A stretch of DNA of 64,000 nucleotides from Saccharibacillus brassicae (GCF_006542275.1 NZ_CP041217.1:3722501-3786500); one strand, 5' to 3'. Positions 18,092 to 26,906 are shown, counted from the first letter of the stretch. Notes: generated by a model from the sequence alone, not told the origin. Program-made: numbers and translations.

Positions 18092-19147
18092 TCAGCGCGC
18101 CCTGCTCGGCGTGTGGTCGAGCGACGCGGCCATGACGTCGCCGTAAGCCCAATACGACGGCGGGACGTCGCTCCACGTCATCGGCAGCCCGGCGTCCGCG
18201 GGGCGGTCGGTCAGCCGGTTGAGCAGCGCGGCCGTCTCGGCTCGCGTGACCGGACGGTCCGGACGGAAATTGCCGTCCGGGTAACCGTCCATCGCGCCGT
18301 TCGCGGCAGCGGCCGCAATAGCGGCGGACGCCCAGTGTCCCCGCGTATCGCCGAACGCCGACTCCGGTCCGGTCGTTGGCCAGGCGTAGACGTTGGCCAG
18401 AATCTGGGCCATTTCCGCCCGGGTCACGTCGCGCTCCGGTTCGAAGCGCGCGCCGCCCGTGCCCTGCATCCAGCCTTTGGCCGCGGCCAGCGACACGCCG
18501 GCGGTCAGCCATTTATCCGGCGCGATATCGCGGAAATCGGCGCCGGAAGAAGAAGCTTCCGCGCTCATCGTCCGCTGCAAGATGACGGCCAGTTCGGCGC
18601 GGATCAGGTTTTGTTCGGGCCGGAACGTTCCGTCCGTATAGCCGTTCATGTAGGCGGGATACGTATGCCGCGCCGGCGTCAGCGCGAAAGCGTACGCGAT
18701 CGGCCCGGAGCCTGCCGCGCGCACCGCCGCGCCGTCTGCCTGCCGCGCGTTCGCCGAAGAAGCCGGTTTGGCCGTTCGGCTGTCGAACGGCAGATAGCCG
18801 GCCTTCTCGCCGACGATCGCGTAGTCGCCCGGTTCGATCCACTGTTCGGACAGCCCGGCGTCCGCCGAGGTCGAAGCGGATACCGTTCCCGCGACCGCCT
18901 GCCCGGGCGTTCGCCCGTTGGCGCGGTTCGAAGCCGTATCGGCCCAATACAGCGTAAGGGCCACGTCCTGCAGCGGGCGGCCGGTCACGGCATCGGTCAC
19001 GCTGACGCGCAGCGCGGTCCGCGCTTCCTGCGAAGCGGCGGCGGTCGGAGAAGCGGCGGACACGGCCGAACCGAGAGAACCGGCGGCCAACAGCAGGACG
19101 ACGAGGGAGGAACCGACGCGTAGTTTCGCTTGCGTACCGAATTTCAT
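18092..19147 (-). CDS. Exported protein with three SLH (S-layer homology) domains
   Basis: A 351-residue protein. Start ATG at 19147 follows ACGGAGGCG; an earlier in-frame start lacks a ribosome site. A signal peptide covers residues 1-33 (hydrophobic LVVLLLAAGSLGSAVSAA). A short region follows (VSVTDAVTGRPLQDVALTLYW) that looks like a carboxypeptidase-regulatory or prealbumin-like beta sandwich. Three SLH repeats then run to the end, each with a GYxDGTFRPE or ARFEPERDVTRAEMA-type core. SLH domains bind pyruvylated secondary cell-wall polymer, so it should sit on the cell surface. It is small for an S-layer protein, so an accessory cell-wall role is more likely. A TATAAAAT-like -10 is visible upstream on the minus strand near 19240-19250. 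Confidence 0.85.
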   Translation of the reverse strand: MKFGTQAKLRVGSSLVVLLLAAGSLGSAVSAASPTAAASQEARTALRVSVTDAVTGRPLQDVALTLYWADTASNRANGRTPGQAVAGTVSASTSADAGLSEQWIEPGDYAIVGEKAGYLPFDSRTAKPASSANARQADGAAVRAAGSGPIAYAFALTPARHTYPAYMNGYTDGTFRPEQNLIRAELAVILQRTMSAEASSSGADFRDIAPDKWLTAGVSLAAAKGWMQGTGGARFEPERDVTRAEMAQILANVYAWPTTGPESAFGDTRGHWASAAIAAAAANGAMDGYPDGNFRPDRPVTRAETAALLNRLTDRPADAGLPMTWSDVPPSYWAYGDVMAASLDHTPSRAR

Positions 19148-19695
19148 GGAAATCGCCTCCGTATCGAATAGGATCAAGGAACAGGCGGGCGAACGACGGC
19201 GCAGGAGGGAGTCGGACTGCGGAGAAAAGGTCTTATTTTATACATAAACCCCGTGAAAATCGAAGAACCCTTTTATGGGCAAAACAAGGAAAAGAATTCC
19301 AGAATTTAAAAGGCGGCACGAAACAGAGCAAAAAAACGCAAGGCAAAGCGCAAGAAAACGGACACGGAAAAAAGCCCGCCGCACGATCAAGCCGGGAAAG
19401 CTTGGTCGTTCGACGGACTTCCGTTCCTGAAGCGCCGGCGGTCCGGATGATTGCATTTGAGGATGGAATCATGCGTACTTTGCAGCCGGGATCGATCATG
19501 CAGCATGCCGATCCGGACAGCTGCCGGCGCGGGACTTGGACGACGGGGCGTTTTCCGGATGCGTGACCGCGTCCGGCCGGCGTCTCCTCCGCGATATGCG
19601 GCGCGCAGGATCGCCGGTATAAGAACCGGCAGGGACCGGACTTATGACAAGCGGCGAGACGATGGGCAGTCGGGCGAATCGAAGAGACGCGAAAA
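19148..19695. other. Gap between the SLH gene and the riboswitch terminator
   Basis: About 550 bases. On the minus strand it is the 3' side of the S-box leader, yet I find no ORF with a ribosome site and family-like sequence. The AT-richer part (19240-19330) probably holds the SLH gene promoter. The rest shows nothing I can name. Confidence 0.5.
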
Positions 19696-19724
19696 AGCCT
19701 CTTCCCGTAAGATAGGAAGAGGCT
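19696..19724 (-). terminator. Riboswitch-controlled terminator
   Basis: AGCCTCTTCC pairs perfectly with GGAAGAGGCT across a nine-base loop. On the minus strand it is followed by TTTTTC. It lies 20 bases after the aptamer closing helix, the usual S-box expression platform. Confidence 0.9.
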
Positions 19725-19740
19725 CGAATAAGCGGAAGTC

Positions 19741-19880
19741 TCTTCTTATCTCTCCGTTTGCCTACGCTCCGCAGGGGCGGGCGTGATAACAAACGTGCAA
19801 GAATTAGCACCGTGCCCCTGATGGGGTCGGTTGCCGGGCTTCATCGGGCTGGTCCCTCCGCCTGCTCTTGATAAGATGTT
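19741..19880 (-). promoter_or_regulatory. SAM-I (S-box) riboswitch
   Basis: Reading the minus strand, all S-box landmarks occur in order: CTTATCAAGAG, GGAGGGACCAGCCC, GATGAAGCCCGGCAACC, a variable P3 hairpin (CCCC..GGGG), GGTGCTAATTC, a P4 region and the closing GATAAGAAGAG. The ends pair to form P1. A terminator follows directly, so SAM binding should stop transcription. No methionine or SAM gene lies downstream on this strand; the mtnU gene lies upstream on the opposite strand. Confidence 0.95.
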
Positions 19881-19913
19881 CGGTTGATGCTATGAAAAGG
19901 TGCATATTTTTGC

Positions 19914-19942
19914 ATTATCGCATGCCCGTACGGGAGTGTCAA
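19914..19942 (-). promoter_or_regulatory. Promoter of the SAM riboswitch transcript
   Basis: On the minus strand a consensus TTGACA (19942-19937) is 17 bases from GATAAT (19919-19914). Transcription would start near 19907, about 30 bases before the aptamer. The promoter is near-consensus, so the leader is probably transcribed. Confidence 0.85.
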
Positions 19943-20039
19943 CGGTGGGAGCGTTTGCAATCGAACGGTTCGACCTATAGGCTTAAAGGGAACGTCAAGC
20001 CGCGGAAACGGCATGCGGCTGGGAACAGGAGGCCACATC

Positions 20040-20828
20040 ATGGTGAAATGGAAAATAACGTGCATTCAGTACGACATCGCGTACGGCGATCCGGAGCGCA
20101 ATTATGCAGAGGTCGAACGACGGATCGAGCGTGCGATGGAAGAGAAGCCGGATCTGATCGTGCTGCCCGAACTGTGGACGATCGGATACGATCTGACACG
20201 GCTGGACGAAATCGCGGAAGACGAAGCGCGGCGCGCCAAAACGTTCCTCGCGGAAACGGCCCGCAAGCACGGCGTCCATCTGGTGGGCGGCTCCACGGCC
20301 AAGCGCACGGCGCAGGGCGTGTTCAATACGCTGCTGATCTACGACCGCGAAGGAAGTCTGTGCGTGGAGTACGACAAAGCGCATCTGTTCCAGTTGATGG
20401 ACGAGCATCTGCATCTGCAGACCGGTGCGGAAAAAGGATTGTTCGAGCTGGACGGCATTCCGAGCGCGGGCGTCGTGTGTTACGATATCCGGTTTCCCGA
20501 ATGGATTCGCGCGCATATGAGTGACGGGGCGCAGGTGCTGTTCGTCGTGGCGGAATGGCCGATCGAGCGGCTGGACCACTGGCGCGCGCTGCTGATGGCC
20601 CGGGCAATCGAGAACCAGTGTTGGGTCGTCGCCTGCAACCGCAGCGGAAGCGACCCGGACCACGATTTTGCCGGCCATTCGATGATTATAGATCCCTGGG
20701 GAGAAATTACGGCCGAAGCCGGGGAAAAAGACGAACTTTTGAGCGGCGAGATCGATACGGCAGCCGTGGCGGAGACGAGAGGACATATTCCGGTCTTCGA
20801 CGACCGCCGTCCGGAACTGTACCGCTGA
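20040..20828 (+). CDS. mtnU: Carbon-nitrogen hydrolase, omega-amidase of methionine salvage (MtnU/YafV type)
   Basis: A 262-residue nitrilase-superfamily enzyme. ACAGGAGG precedes ATG 20040. The catalytic triad is visible: Glu44 in LPELW, Lys113 in YDKAHLF and Cys147 in VVCYDIRFPEW. The short length and these motif contexts fit the MtnU/YafV group, which hydrolyses alpha-ketoglutaramate or ketosuccinamate left by transamination in methionine salvage. A SAM riboswitch lies just upstream but points the other way, so it cannot directly regulate this gene. A rho-independent terminator follows the stop. Confidence 0.82.
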   Translation: MVKWKITCIQYDIAYGDPERNYAEVERRIERAMEEKPDLIVLPELWTIGYDLTRLDEIAEDEARRAKTFLAETARKHGVHLVGGSTAKRTAQGVFNTLLIYDREGSLCVEYDKAHLFQLMDEHLHLQTGAEKGLFELDGIPSAGVVCYDIRFPEWIRAHMSDGAQVLFVVAEWPIERLDHWRALLMARAIENQCWVVACNRSGSDPDHDFAGHSMIIDPWGEITAEAGEKDELLSGEIDTAAVAETRGHIPVFDDRRPELYR

Positions 20829-20847
20829 GTCGGCCTCAAGCCGCGCC

Positions 20848-20884
20848 AAAACCCCCGGTTCTCCGCAGGAGAATCGGGGGTTTT
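20848..20884 (+). terminator. Terminator of the amidase gene
   Basis: AAAACCCCCGGTTCTCC pairs with GGAGAATCGGGGGTTTT with one mismatch and a three-base loop, followed by CG. A very stable hairpin 20 bases after the stop codon. Confidence 0.9.
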
Positions 20885-20986
20885 CGTGTGCGGACAGCGA
20901 TACTGTTCTTGCGGCGACAGCCGAAGTGATGCTGCGAGCCGTTGAGCCGAAGGCTTTTTGGAAAAGTGTTCCGAAAACCGTTCCGG

Positions 20987-21823
20987 TCAGGCGGGATACA
21001 GCAGCCGTTCGTCGAAAGCCGGGACCAGTCCTTCGCGGGCGGCCCGGGTCAGCAGGGAGCGGATCGCGGCGTAGCCGTCTTCGCCGAGGTCTGCCGTGAA
21101 CTCGTTAACGTACAGGTCGATATGCGAGTCGGCGACATCCGAATCCATCTCCTGCGCGTGTTCAAGCACGTAGTCGCGGGAAGCTTCGGGATGCGCCCAG
21201 GCGTACTGCACCGAAGACCGGACCCATGCGGCGACGGCGCCGGCATCGATGCTGCCGCGTTTGGCGATGATCGCGCCGAGCGGAATCGGCAGGCCGGTGT
21301 CGCTTTCCCACCAGTCGCCCATGTCGGCCAGCTTGTGCAGGCCGTAGTTCCCGTACGTGAAGCGCGCTTCGTGGATGACCAGCCCCGCGTCGATCTCGCC
21401 GCTCTGTACGGCCGGCATGATCTTGTCGAACGGCATAACGACCACTTCGCCGATCCCGCCGGGAATCGCCTGCGCCGCCCAGAGACGGAACAGCAAATAC
21501 GCGGTCGAGCGTTCGCTCGGCACGGCGATGCGTTTGCCCGCAAGAGCTGCCGGCTCCCCGGCTTCCTTCGTCAGCACGAGCGGGCCGCAGCCGCGGCCGA
21601 GCGCTCCGCCGCACGGAATCAGGGCGTAATCCTGCAGCACCCACGGAAGCGCGGCGTAGGAAATCTTCATGACTTCCGGACCTTCGCCGGCGGCGGCCCA
21701 ATTATTCGTAATATCGATATCGGCATAAGTGACTTCGAGTTCCGGCGCGCCTTCGACCAGGCCGTGCGTCAAGGCATGGAACACGAACGTATCGTTGGGA
21801 CAAGGGGAAAATGCGATCTTCAA
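20987..21823 (-). CDS. mqnD: 1,4-dihydroxy-6-naphthoate synthase
   Basis: A 278-residue enzyme of the futalosine route to menaquinone, converting cyclic dehypoxanthine futalosine to 1,4-dihydroxy-6-naphthoate. Family sequence begins KIAFSPCPNDTFVFHAL, and GGIGEVVVMPFDKIMPAVQSG is also typical of the periplasmic-binding-protein-like fold. The start is a TTG at 21823, preceded by CCGGAGG and overlapping the mqnB stop as TTGA. Longer frames upstream run inside mqnB and are not used. The four-base overlap implies translational coupling with futalosine hydrolase. Confidence 0.92.
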   Translation of the reverse strand: MKIAFSPCPNDTFVFHALTHGLVEGAPELEVTYADIDITNNWAAAGEGPEVMKISYAALPWVLQDYALIPCGGALGRGCGPLVLTKEAGEPAALAGKRIAVPSERSTAYLLFRLWAAQAIPGGIGEVVVMPFDKIMPAVQSGEIDAGLVIHEARFTYGNYGLHKLADMGDWWESDTGLPIPLGAIIAKRGSIDAGAVAAWVRSSVQYAWAHPEASRDYVLEHAQEMDSDVADSHIDLYVNEFTADLGEDGYAAIRSLLTRAAREGLVPAFDERLLYPA

Positions 21824-22521
21824 GCGAAAAACACCTCCGGGAATAGTGAGCTTGCGGTGCGAAGCGCGCCCAGCGCTTCGCCGATCTTCCAAGCGCCGCG
21901 ATCGCGCGGGCCGACCGCGTTCGAGATTGCGCGCACTTCCAGCGCGGGCAGGCCGAACTGCCGGGCGGCTTCCGCGACGCCGAAGCCTTCCATGCCTTCG
22001 GCCGCCGCGCCGGGCACGCGCGCAGCCAAAGATTGCGCGCCTTCCAGCGTGCCGGTCGTCGTGGACACCGTCAGCACCGGGCCGAGGCACGCGGCCAATC
22101 CGGCCTCGCCGAGCGCGCCGAGCAGGGCGGCCGAGCGCTCGGCATCGGCCGCGATGACGGCCGAGCCGAACCCGAGCGCGTCTACGGACAGGAAGCCGTC
22201 CGGGCTGTCCGATCCAAGGTCCGCGGCAGTCATCGCGCTTGCGACGACGATCGATCCGATCGCCGCCCGGCCGGCGAATCCGCCGGCGATGCCCGCGCTC
22301 ACGACGCGCGCATAGCGGCCGCGCGACAGCGCGATAGCCGTGCCGGCCGCCGCCGCGGCGACGCCGACGCCGGCGGCGACGACGTCGAAACGGTCGTCGC
22401 CGCCAAGTCCGGCAAGCACCGCTTCGCGTTCGGCGTCGACGGCGGTCACGACAAGCACGCGGCCCGAAGAAGCTTCGGACCCGGCGTCGGACTCATGGGA
22501 AATGGGGTGCGGCTGGTACAT
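21820..22521 (-). CDS. mqnB: Futalosine hydrolase
   Basis: A 233-residue nucleoside phosphorylase-fold hydrolase that removes hypoxanthine from futalosine, the step before MqnC/MqnD action. Motifs: VLVVTAVDAEREAVL at residue ~20, GIAGGFAG, and GAAAEGMEGFGVAEAA followed by VRAISNAVGPRDR. Start ATG 22521 follows AAGGAG by eight bases; a GTG nine bases earlier is too close to that site. It is transcribed before mqnD as a two-gene unit. mqnA, mqnC and mqnE must lie elsewhere if the pathway is complete. Confidence 0.9.
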   Translation of the reverse strand: MYQPHPISHESDAGSEASSGRVLVVTAVDAEREAVLAGLGGDDRFDVVAAGVGVAAAAAGTAIALSRGRYARVVSAGIAGGFAGRAAIGSIVVASAMTAADLGSDSPDGFLSVDALGFGSAVIAADAERSAALLGALGEAGLAACLGPVLTVSTTTGTLEGAQSLAARVPGAAAEGMEGFGVAEAARQFGLPALEVRAISNAVGPRDRGAWKIGEALGALRTASSLFPEVFFA

Positions 22522-22628
22522 GCGATCCACTCCTTGTATGATAAATGGGTAGCGAAAAAGTAAGCGAATGAAGAAAAGGATTCATCCCTTAACGGTACCG
22601 CTAAAAATGCGGATTGTAAAGTGAACCG

Positions 22629-22684
22629 GCAGGCTTCGGCCTGCGTACCAAGGAAGCGGGCCGATCGCTCGCTTCCTTGGTACG
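22629..22684. promoter_or_regulatory. Two adjacent stem-loops between divergent mqnB and mug
   Basis: GCAGGC-TTCG-GCCTGC (22629-22644) abuts a 15-base perfect stem CGTACCAAGGAAGCG / CGCTTCCTTGGTACG (22644-22684). No U run follows on either strand, so it is not a plain terminator. It could be a leader structure of either gene. Confidence 0.6.
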
Positions 22685-22804
22685 TTTGACTTCCGCTGCC
22701 CAACCGGCGGGACTTCCGATAGCCCCACTTTCGACCATCAAAGGTCCGAATAACAAGGTCGGCCCATTATTTTTTCCAACAAAGACAAGGAGCGTGCGCT
22801 TCTC

Positions 22805-23323
22805 ATGCCGGACATCAACGATCATCTGGACGACGGCTTGTCCGTTCTGTTCATCGGCTTCAATCCGAGTCTGCGCTCCGGCGAGACCGGACACCATTAC
22901 GCGAATCCGCGCAACAATTTTTGGCGGATTCTCGAAGCTTCGGGGCTGACTTCCCGCCGCTATGCGCCCTGGGAAGACGGAGACCTGCTGAAGCTCGGCT
23001 ACGGCTTCACGAATATCGTCGCCCGGCCTACCCGGGGCGTCGAAGACATCGCGCGCGAGGAATACCGGGCAGGGCGCGAGATTTTGCGGACGAAGCTGTC
23101 TCGCTATCTGCCGGGCGTCGCCTGCTACGTGGGCAAAGGCGTCTATACGGAATTTACGGGCCGCAAAAAGGCATCCTGGGGCTTCCAGAAGGAATCCGAA
23201 GTGGACGGCGTCATCGACTTCGTCGCGCCTTCGTCCAGCGGCCTCGTGCGCATGCCGATGCGGGAAATCGTCGAGATCTATACGGAACTGCGGTTCTATC
23301 TGGAAGACGAACGCGGCGAATGA
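22805..23323 (+). CDS. mug: G/U mismatch-specific DNA glycosylase
   Basis: A 172-residue uracil-DNA glycosylase superfamily protein that excises uracil or thymine mispaired with guanine. The active-site motif is GFNPS at residue 19 (E. coli Mug has GINPG), followed by NPRNNFWRILEASGL and GYGFTNIVARPT. The C-terminal motif APSSSGLVRMP is the DNA-intercalating loop region. ACAAGGAG lies about 12 bases before the ATG. No operon partner is evident; the next gene is 134 bases downstream and has its own ribosome site. Confidence 0.88.
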   Translation: MPDINDHLDDGLSVLFIGFNPSLRSGETGHHYANPRNNFWRILEASGLTSRRYAPWEDGDLLKLGYGFTNIVARPTRGVEDIAREEYRAGREILRTKLSRYLPGVACYVGKGVYTEFTGRKKASWGFQKESEVDGVIDFVAPSSSGLVRMPMREIVEIYTELRFYLEDERGE

Positions 23324-23457
23324 AGGCGCGTCGCCCGGCGCGGCGGCGTTTTGCGGCGTTTGCTGCACAAAAAGTCTCGTTCTGCCGATATACCCCATAG
23401 GTGAACATTCGTCCAAAATCAAAACTTGCAAAATCAAAGATTGGAAAGGAGGAGCGC

Positions 23458-25911
23458 ATGGAAATCGTACAGGGTACTTATAACCCGGGTCTGGTCCTTG
23501 TCTCCTGCATCATTTCGGTTCTCGCGTCTTATTCGGCGCTCAATCTGGCGGGCAGAATCCATCTGGCGCACGGCAGGCTGCGCGTATTTTGGCTGGCCGG
23601 CGGCGCCGTGTCGATGGGGCTCGGCATCTGGTCGATGCACTTTGTCGGCATGCTCGCCCTGCAGCTGCCGATGAAGATGACTTACAATATTCCGATCGTC
23701 ATCTTGTCGATGATCGTGCCGATCCTCGTCTCGTTCATCGCGCTGTGGACCGTCACACGCAAGACGCTCACGTGGCGTTCGCTGCTGCTCGGCGGGCTGC
23801 TGCTCGCTTCCGGCGTGGTCGACATGCATTACGTGGGCATGTCCGCGATGGCGATGAAGATCACCTACAATCCGTGGCTGGTCGCGCTGTCCGTCGTGAT
23901 CGCGCTGACCGCCTCGATCGCGGCGCTTGCGCTGATGCGCAAGCTTAGGGAAGAAGGCAGCGTGCTGCTCCACAAAATCAGCAGCGCGCTTATTATGGGC
24001 GTGGCGATCGCCGGCATGCACTACACGGGCATGGCGGCCGCGGACTTCCATATCCACGAACACAATCCGGTCGCGATGGGCGGAGACCAGGTCGATATGC
24101 AGAGTCTGGCCCTGATCATTGCGCTGAGCAGCATGCTGCTGATCGGCTTTACGATTTACGGCGCGTTTATCAACGGCCGGTTGAACCAGAAGGACAAAAT
24201 GATCCGCAGTCAGGAGAAATGGTACCGCGCGCTGTACGAGAACAACACCGACGGCATCATCTCGATCGATATGCGGGGCATCGTGACCGATATGAATCCC
24301 GCCATTTTGAACATGACCGGTTCGCAAAGAGGCGACTATATCGGCCGTCCGATCACGGTGCTTCAGCAGTTTTTCCATCCCGACGCGTACAAAAAAGCGA
24401 AGGAACACCACCAGGAATCGATGCTGATGGAATCGCTCGCCTACGAGACGCAGATCGTGCATCCGAACGGGCAGGCGATCCATCTGGGCGTCGTCGGCGT
24501 GCCTGTGAGCGTCGACGGGGAAGTGACCGGCACCCACTTGATCGTGCGCGACATTACCGAGCAGAAGCTGACGCAGGCCAAAGTCGAACACCTGGCCTAC
24601 CATGACGAGCTGACCAATCTGCCGAACCGCCGGCAGTTCAATACGATCGTGCAGGAGCGGATCGAATTGCAGCAGGGCAAAGGCCGTCTGGCCGTTATGG
24701 TGCTCGATATCGACCGCTTCAAGATGATCAACGATTCGCTCGGCCATGCGTACGGCGACGCTTTTCTCCAGAAGGTCGGGCAGCGCATCTGCGAAGTTAT
24801 CGATCCGGCAAAAGCGACGCTGTCGCGGATGGGCGGCGACGAGTTCGCGCTGATCTGCCATTCGTTTGCGTCGATCGACGAGATCGCGCAGCTGGCGCAG
24901 CGGATCGTCTCGGTGATCCAGGTGCCGTACACGCTCAAGGACAACGATTTTTACGTCAGTGCAAGTATCGGGATCGCCATGTACCCGGAGCACGGGGAGA
25001 ACCGCGAGGAACTGATCAAGAACGCCGACTCCGCGATGTACGAAGTGAAGCGCGAAGGCAAGAACGGGTACCGTTTCTATTCCGCCGACCTGGACGAAGA
25101 ACTGCTGTTCAAGATCGAGATCGAGACGGATCTGCGCAAAGCGATCGAACGCGGCGAGCTGGAAGTGCATTACCAGCCGCAGTATCGGATGCCGGGCCGC
25201 GAATTGATCGGCATGGAGGCGCTGCTGCGCTGGCATCATCCGGTGCGCGGCATGATTCCGCCGGGCCGGTTCGTTCCGATCGCCGAAGAGACGGGCCTGA
25301 TCGTTGAGATCGGCAGCTGGGTGCTGCGCGAAGCATGCCGGCAGGCCAAGAACTGGCACGACGAAGGGCGTCCGAAAGTGCCGATCTCGGTCAACTTGTC
25401 GACGCAGCAGTTCCACCAGCCGGACCTGGAGTTCGAGGTCGAGCGCATTCTCGTCGAGACCGGGCTGGAACCGAAATATCTGGAGCTTGAGATTACGGAG
25501 AGCATGATGATGGACGCTTCGGCTTCGATCGAGATCATGAAACGCCTGAACGGTCTGGGCATTCGGCTGAGCCTCGACGATTTCGGCACCGGCTACAGCT
25601 CGCTCAGCTATTTGAGCGTGCTGCCGATCAGCCGCCTGAAGATCGACCGCTCGTTCGTCATGCGGCTCGAAGAAAGCGGCAGCGAACAGGCGATCGTCAA
25701 GACGATCATCGCCATGGCCTACAGTCTCGGCATGGACGTCATCGCCGAAGGCATCGAGACGGAAGGGCAGCTGGACATTTTGACCGACCAGCGCTGCCTG
25801 GAATTCCAGGGCTATTATTTCAGCCGTCCGCTTCCGCCGGGCGTGCTGTTCGCGAGCGAGCCGGCTCCGTTTGCCGGTGACGACGCGGAATTGACCGAAC
25901 GGGGAGCCTGA
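23458..25911 (+). CDS. Membrane cyclic-di-GMP enzyme: MHYT-PAS-GGDEF-EAL
   Basis: An 817-residue signalling protein. AAAGGAGGAGCGC precedes ATG 23458. Residues 1-240 form a seven-helix MHYT sensor with three signature motifs (MHFVGM ~60, MHYVGM ~123, MHYTGM ~187) that may bind a metal and sense a gas. A PAS domain follows (WYRALYENNTDGIISID). The GGDEF domain has an intact MGGDEF active site near residue 457 and should make c-di-GMP. The EAL domain has GMEALLRW, the DDFGTGYSSLSYL loop and KIDRSFV, so it should hydrolyse c-di-GMP. Which activity dominates cannot be told. The stop codon lies in the loop of its own terminator. Confidence 0.93.
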   Translation: MEIVQGTYNPGLVLVSCIISVLASYSALNLAGRIHLAHGRLRVFWLAGGAVSMGLGIWSMHFVGMLALQLPMKMTYNIPIVILSMIVPILVSFIALWTVTRKTLTWRSLLLGGLLLASGVVDMHYVGMSAMAMKITYNPWLVALSVVIALTASIAALALMRKLREEGSVLLHKISSALIMGVAIAGMHYTGMAAADFHIHEHNPVAMGGDQVDMQSLALIIALSSMLLIGFTIYGAFINGRLNQKDKMIRSQEKWYRALYENNTDGIISIDMRGIVTDMNPAILNMTGSQRGDYIGRPITVLQQFFHPDAYKKAKEHHQESMLMESLAYETQIVHPNGQAIHLGVVGVPVSVDGEVTGTHLIVRDITEQKLTQAKVEHLAYHDELTNLPNRRQFNTIVQERIELQQGKGRLAVMVLDIDRFKMINDSLGHAYGDAFLQKVGQRICEVIDPAKATLSRMGGDEFALICHSFASIDEIAQLAQRIVSVIQVPYTLKDNDFYVSASIGIAMYPEHGENREELIKNADSAMYEVKREGKNGYRFYSADLDEELLFKIEIETDLRKAIERGELEVHYQPQYRMPGRELIGMEALLRWHHPVRGMIPPGRFVPIAEETGLIVEIGSWVLREACRQAKNWHDEGRPKVPISVNLSTQQFHQPDLEFEVERILVETGLEPKYLELEITESMMMDASASIEIMKRLNGLGIRLSLDDFGTGYSSLSYLSVLPISRLKIDRSFVMRLEESGSEQAIVKTIIAMAYSLGMDVIAEGIETEGQLDILTDQRCLEFQGYYFSRPLPPGVLFASEPAPFAGDDAELTERGA

Positions 25912-25930
25912 AGGCTCCCCGTTTTAATTT
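25901..25930 (+). terminator. Terminator with the stop codon in its loop
   Basis: GGGGAGCC (25901-25908) pairs with GGCTCCCC (25913-25920). The four-base loop TGAA contains the TGA stop, and GTTTTAATTT follows. Confidence 0.9.
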
Positions 25931-26015
25931 GCCCGATAGTGGTTGGGGAGAGTTGTTTATATAGTACAGACAGGTTCCCGCAGCAGCCACACAGGGAACG
26001 CGAAGGAGGATCACA

Positions 26016-26906
26016 ATGGATAAACGGAACACGGAAGAGATCCGCGCGGCACTTGAACAGCGGACGATCAAGCTTGCGGACGGCACGCCGCTGCCGGCAA
26101 TCGGGCAGGGCACTTGGTACATGGGCGAAGTCGAACAGGAAGCGGAGCGGGAAGCCGACGCGCTGCGCCTCGGCCTCGATCTGGGCATGACCGTGATCGA
26201 CACGGCGGAGATGTACGGCAGCGGCGGCGCGGAACGCGTCGTGGCCCGGGCGCTCCGCGGACGGCGCGACGAAGCTTTTCTCGTCAGCAAAGCGCTGCCG
26301 AGCCATGCCGGAAGCGCGAAGCTCGTCGAAGCGTGCGAGAATAGCCTGCGGCGCCTTGAGACGGATCGGCTCGACCTGTATCTGCTGCATTGGCGCGGCC
26401 GCGTGCCGCTCGCCGAGACGGCCGAAGCGATGGAGAAGCTGAAGCAAAGCGGCAAAATTGTGCGTTGGGGCGTCTCGAACCTCGATACGGCGGACATGGA
26501 AGAGCTGTGGACGGCGCCCGAAGGCCGTGGCTGCGAGATCAACCAGGTGCTGTATCACCTCGGTTCGCGCGGCATCGAGCATGATCTGCTGCCGTGGCAG
26601 CGGCGCGTCGGCATGCCGATCATGGCTTACTGCCCGCTGGCGCAGGGCGGATCGCTCCGCCGCGAACTGATGGAGAGTTCCGAAGTGCGCCGGGTGGCGA
26701 AGCGGCTCGAAGCGACGCCGGCCCAGGTGCTGCTGGCCTGGGTCATCCGAAGCGGCGATGCGCTCGCCATCCCCAAAGCATCGAGTCCCGGGCATGTGCT
26801 CGAAAATGCGGCGGCCGCGCGGCTGTGCTTGAGCGACGAGGACATAGCCCAGTTGGAACAGGCTTTCCCGGCTCCGGGGCGCAAAGTTCCGCTGGACATC
26901 GTCTGA
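26016..26906 (+). CDS. Aldo/keto reductase
   Basis: A 296-residue NAD(P)H-dependent oxidoreductase of the aldo/keto reductase barrel family. GAAGGAGGATCACA precedes the ATG. The catalytic tetrad is visible: Asp and Tyr in VIDTAEMYGSGG, Lys in FLVSKALPSH and His in DLYLLHWRG. The cofactor region includes MAYCPLAQGG and AIPKASSPGHVLENA. It resembles the YtbE/DkgA-like soluble reductases of Bacillota, which act on dicarbonyls and aldehydes. The gene stands alone; substrate unknown. Confidence 0.9.
   Translation: MDKRNTEEIRAALEQRTIKLADGTPLPAIGQGTWYMGEVEQEAEREADALRLGLDLGMTVIDTAEMYGSGGAERVVARALRGRRDEAFLVSKALPSHAGSAKLVEACENSLRRLETDRLDLYLLHWRGRVPLAETAEAMEKLKQSGKIVRWGVSNLDTADMEELWTAPEGRGCEINQVLYHLGSRGIEHDLLPWQRRVGMPIMAYCPLAQGGSLRRELMESSEVRRVAKRLEATPAQVLLAWVIRSGDALAIPKASSPGHVLENAAAARLCLSDEDIAQLEQAFPAPGRKVPLDIV

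Noticed and set aside
19233-19810. Two short minus-strand ORFs downstream of and across the SAM riboswitch
   Set aside because: One overlaps the aptamer and terminator; both lack ribosome sites and read as random Arg/Ser/Pro-rich sequence.
22580-22690. T-box leader suggested by AACGGTACCGC
   Set aside because: It lacks the specifier loop, the AGGGTGG part of the T-box and an aminoacyl-tRNA gene downstream.
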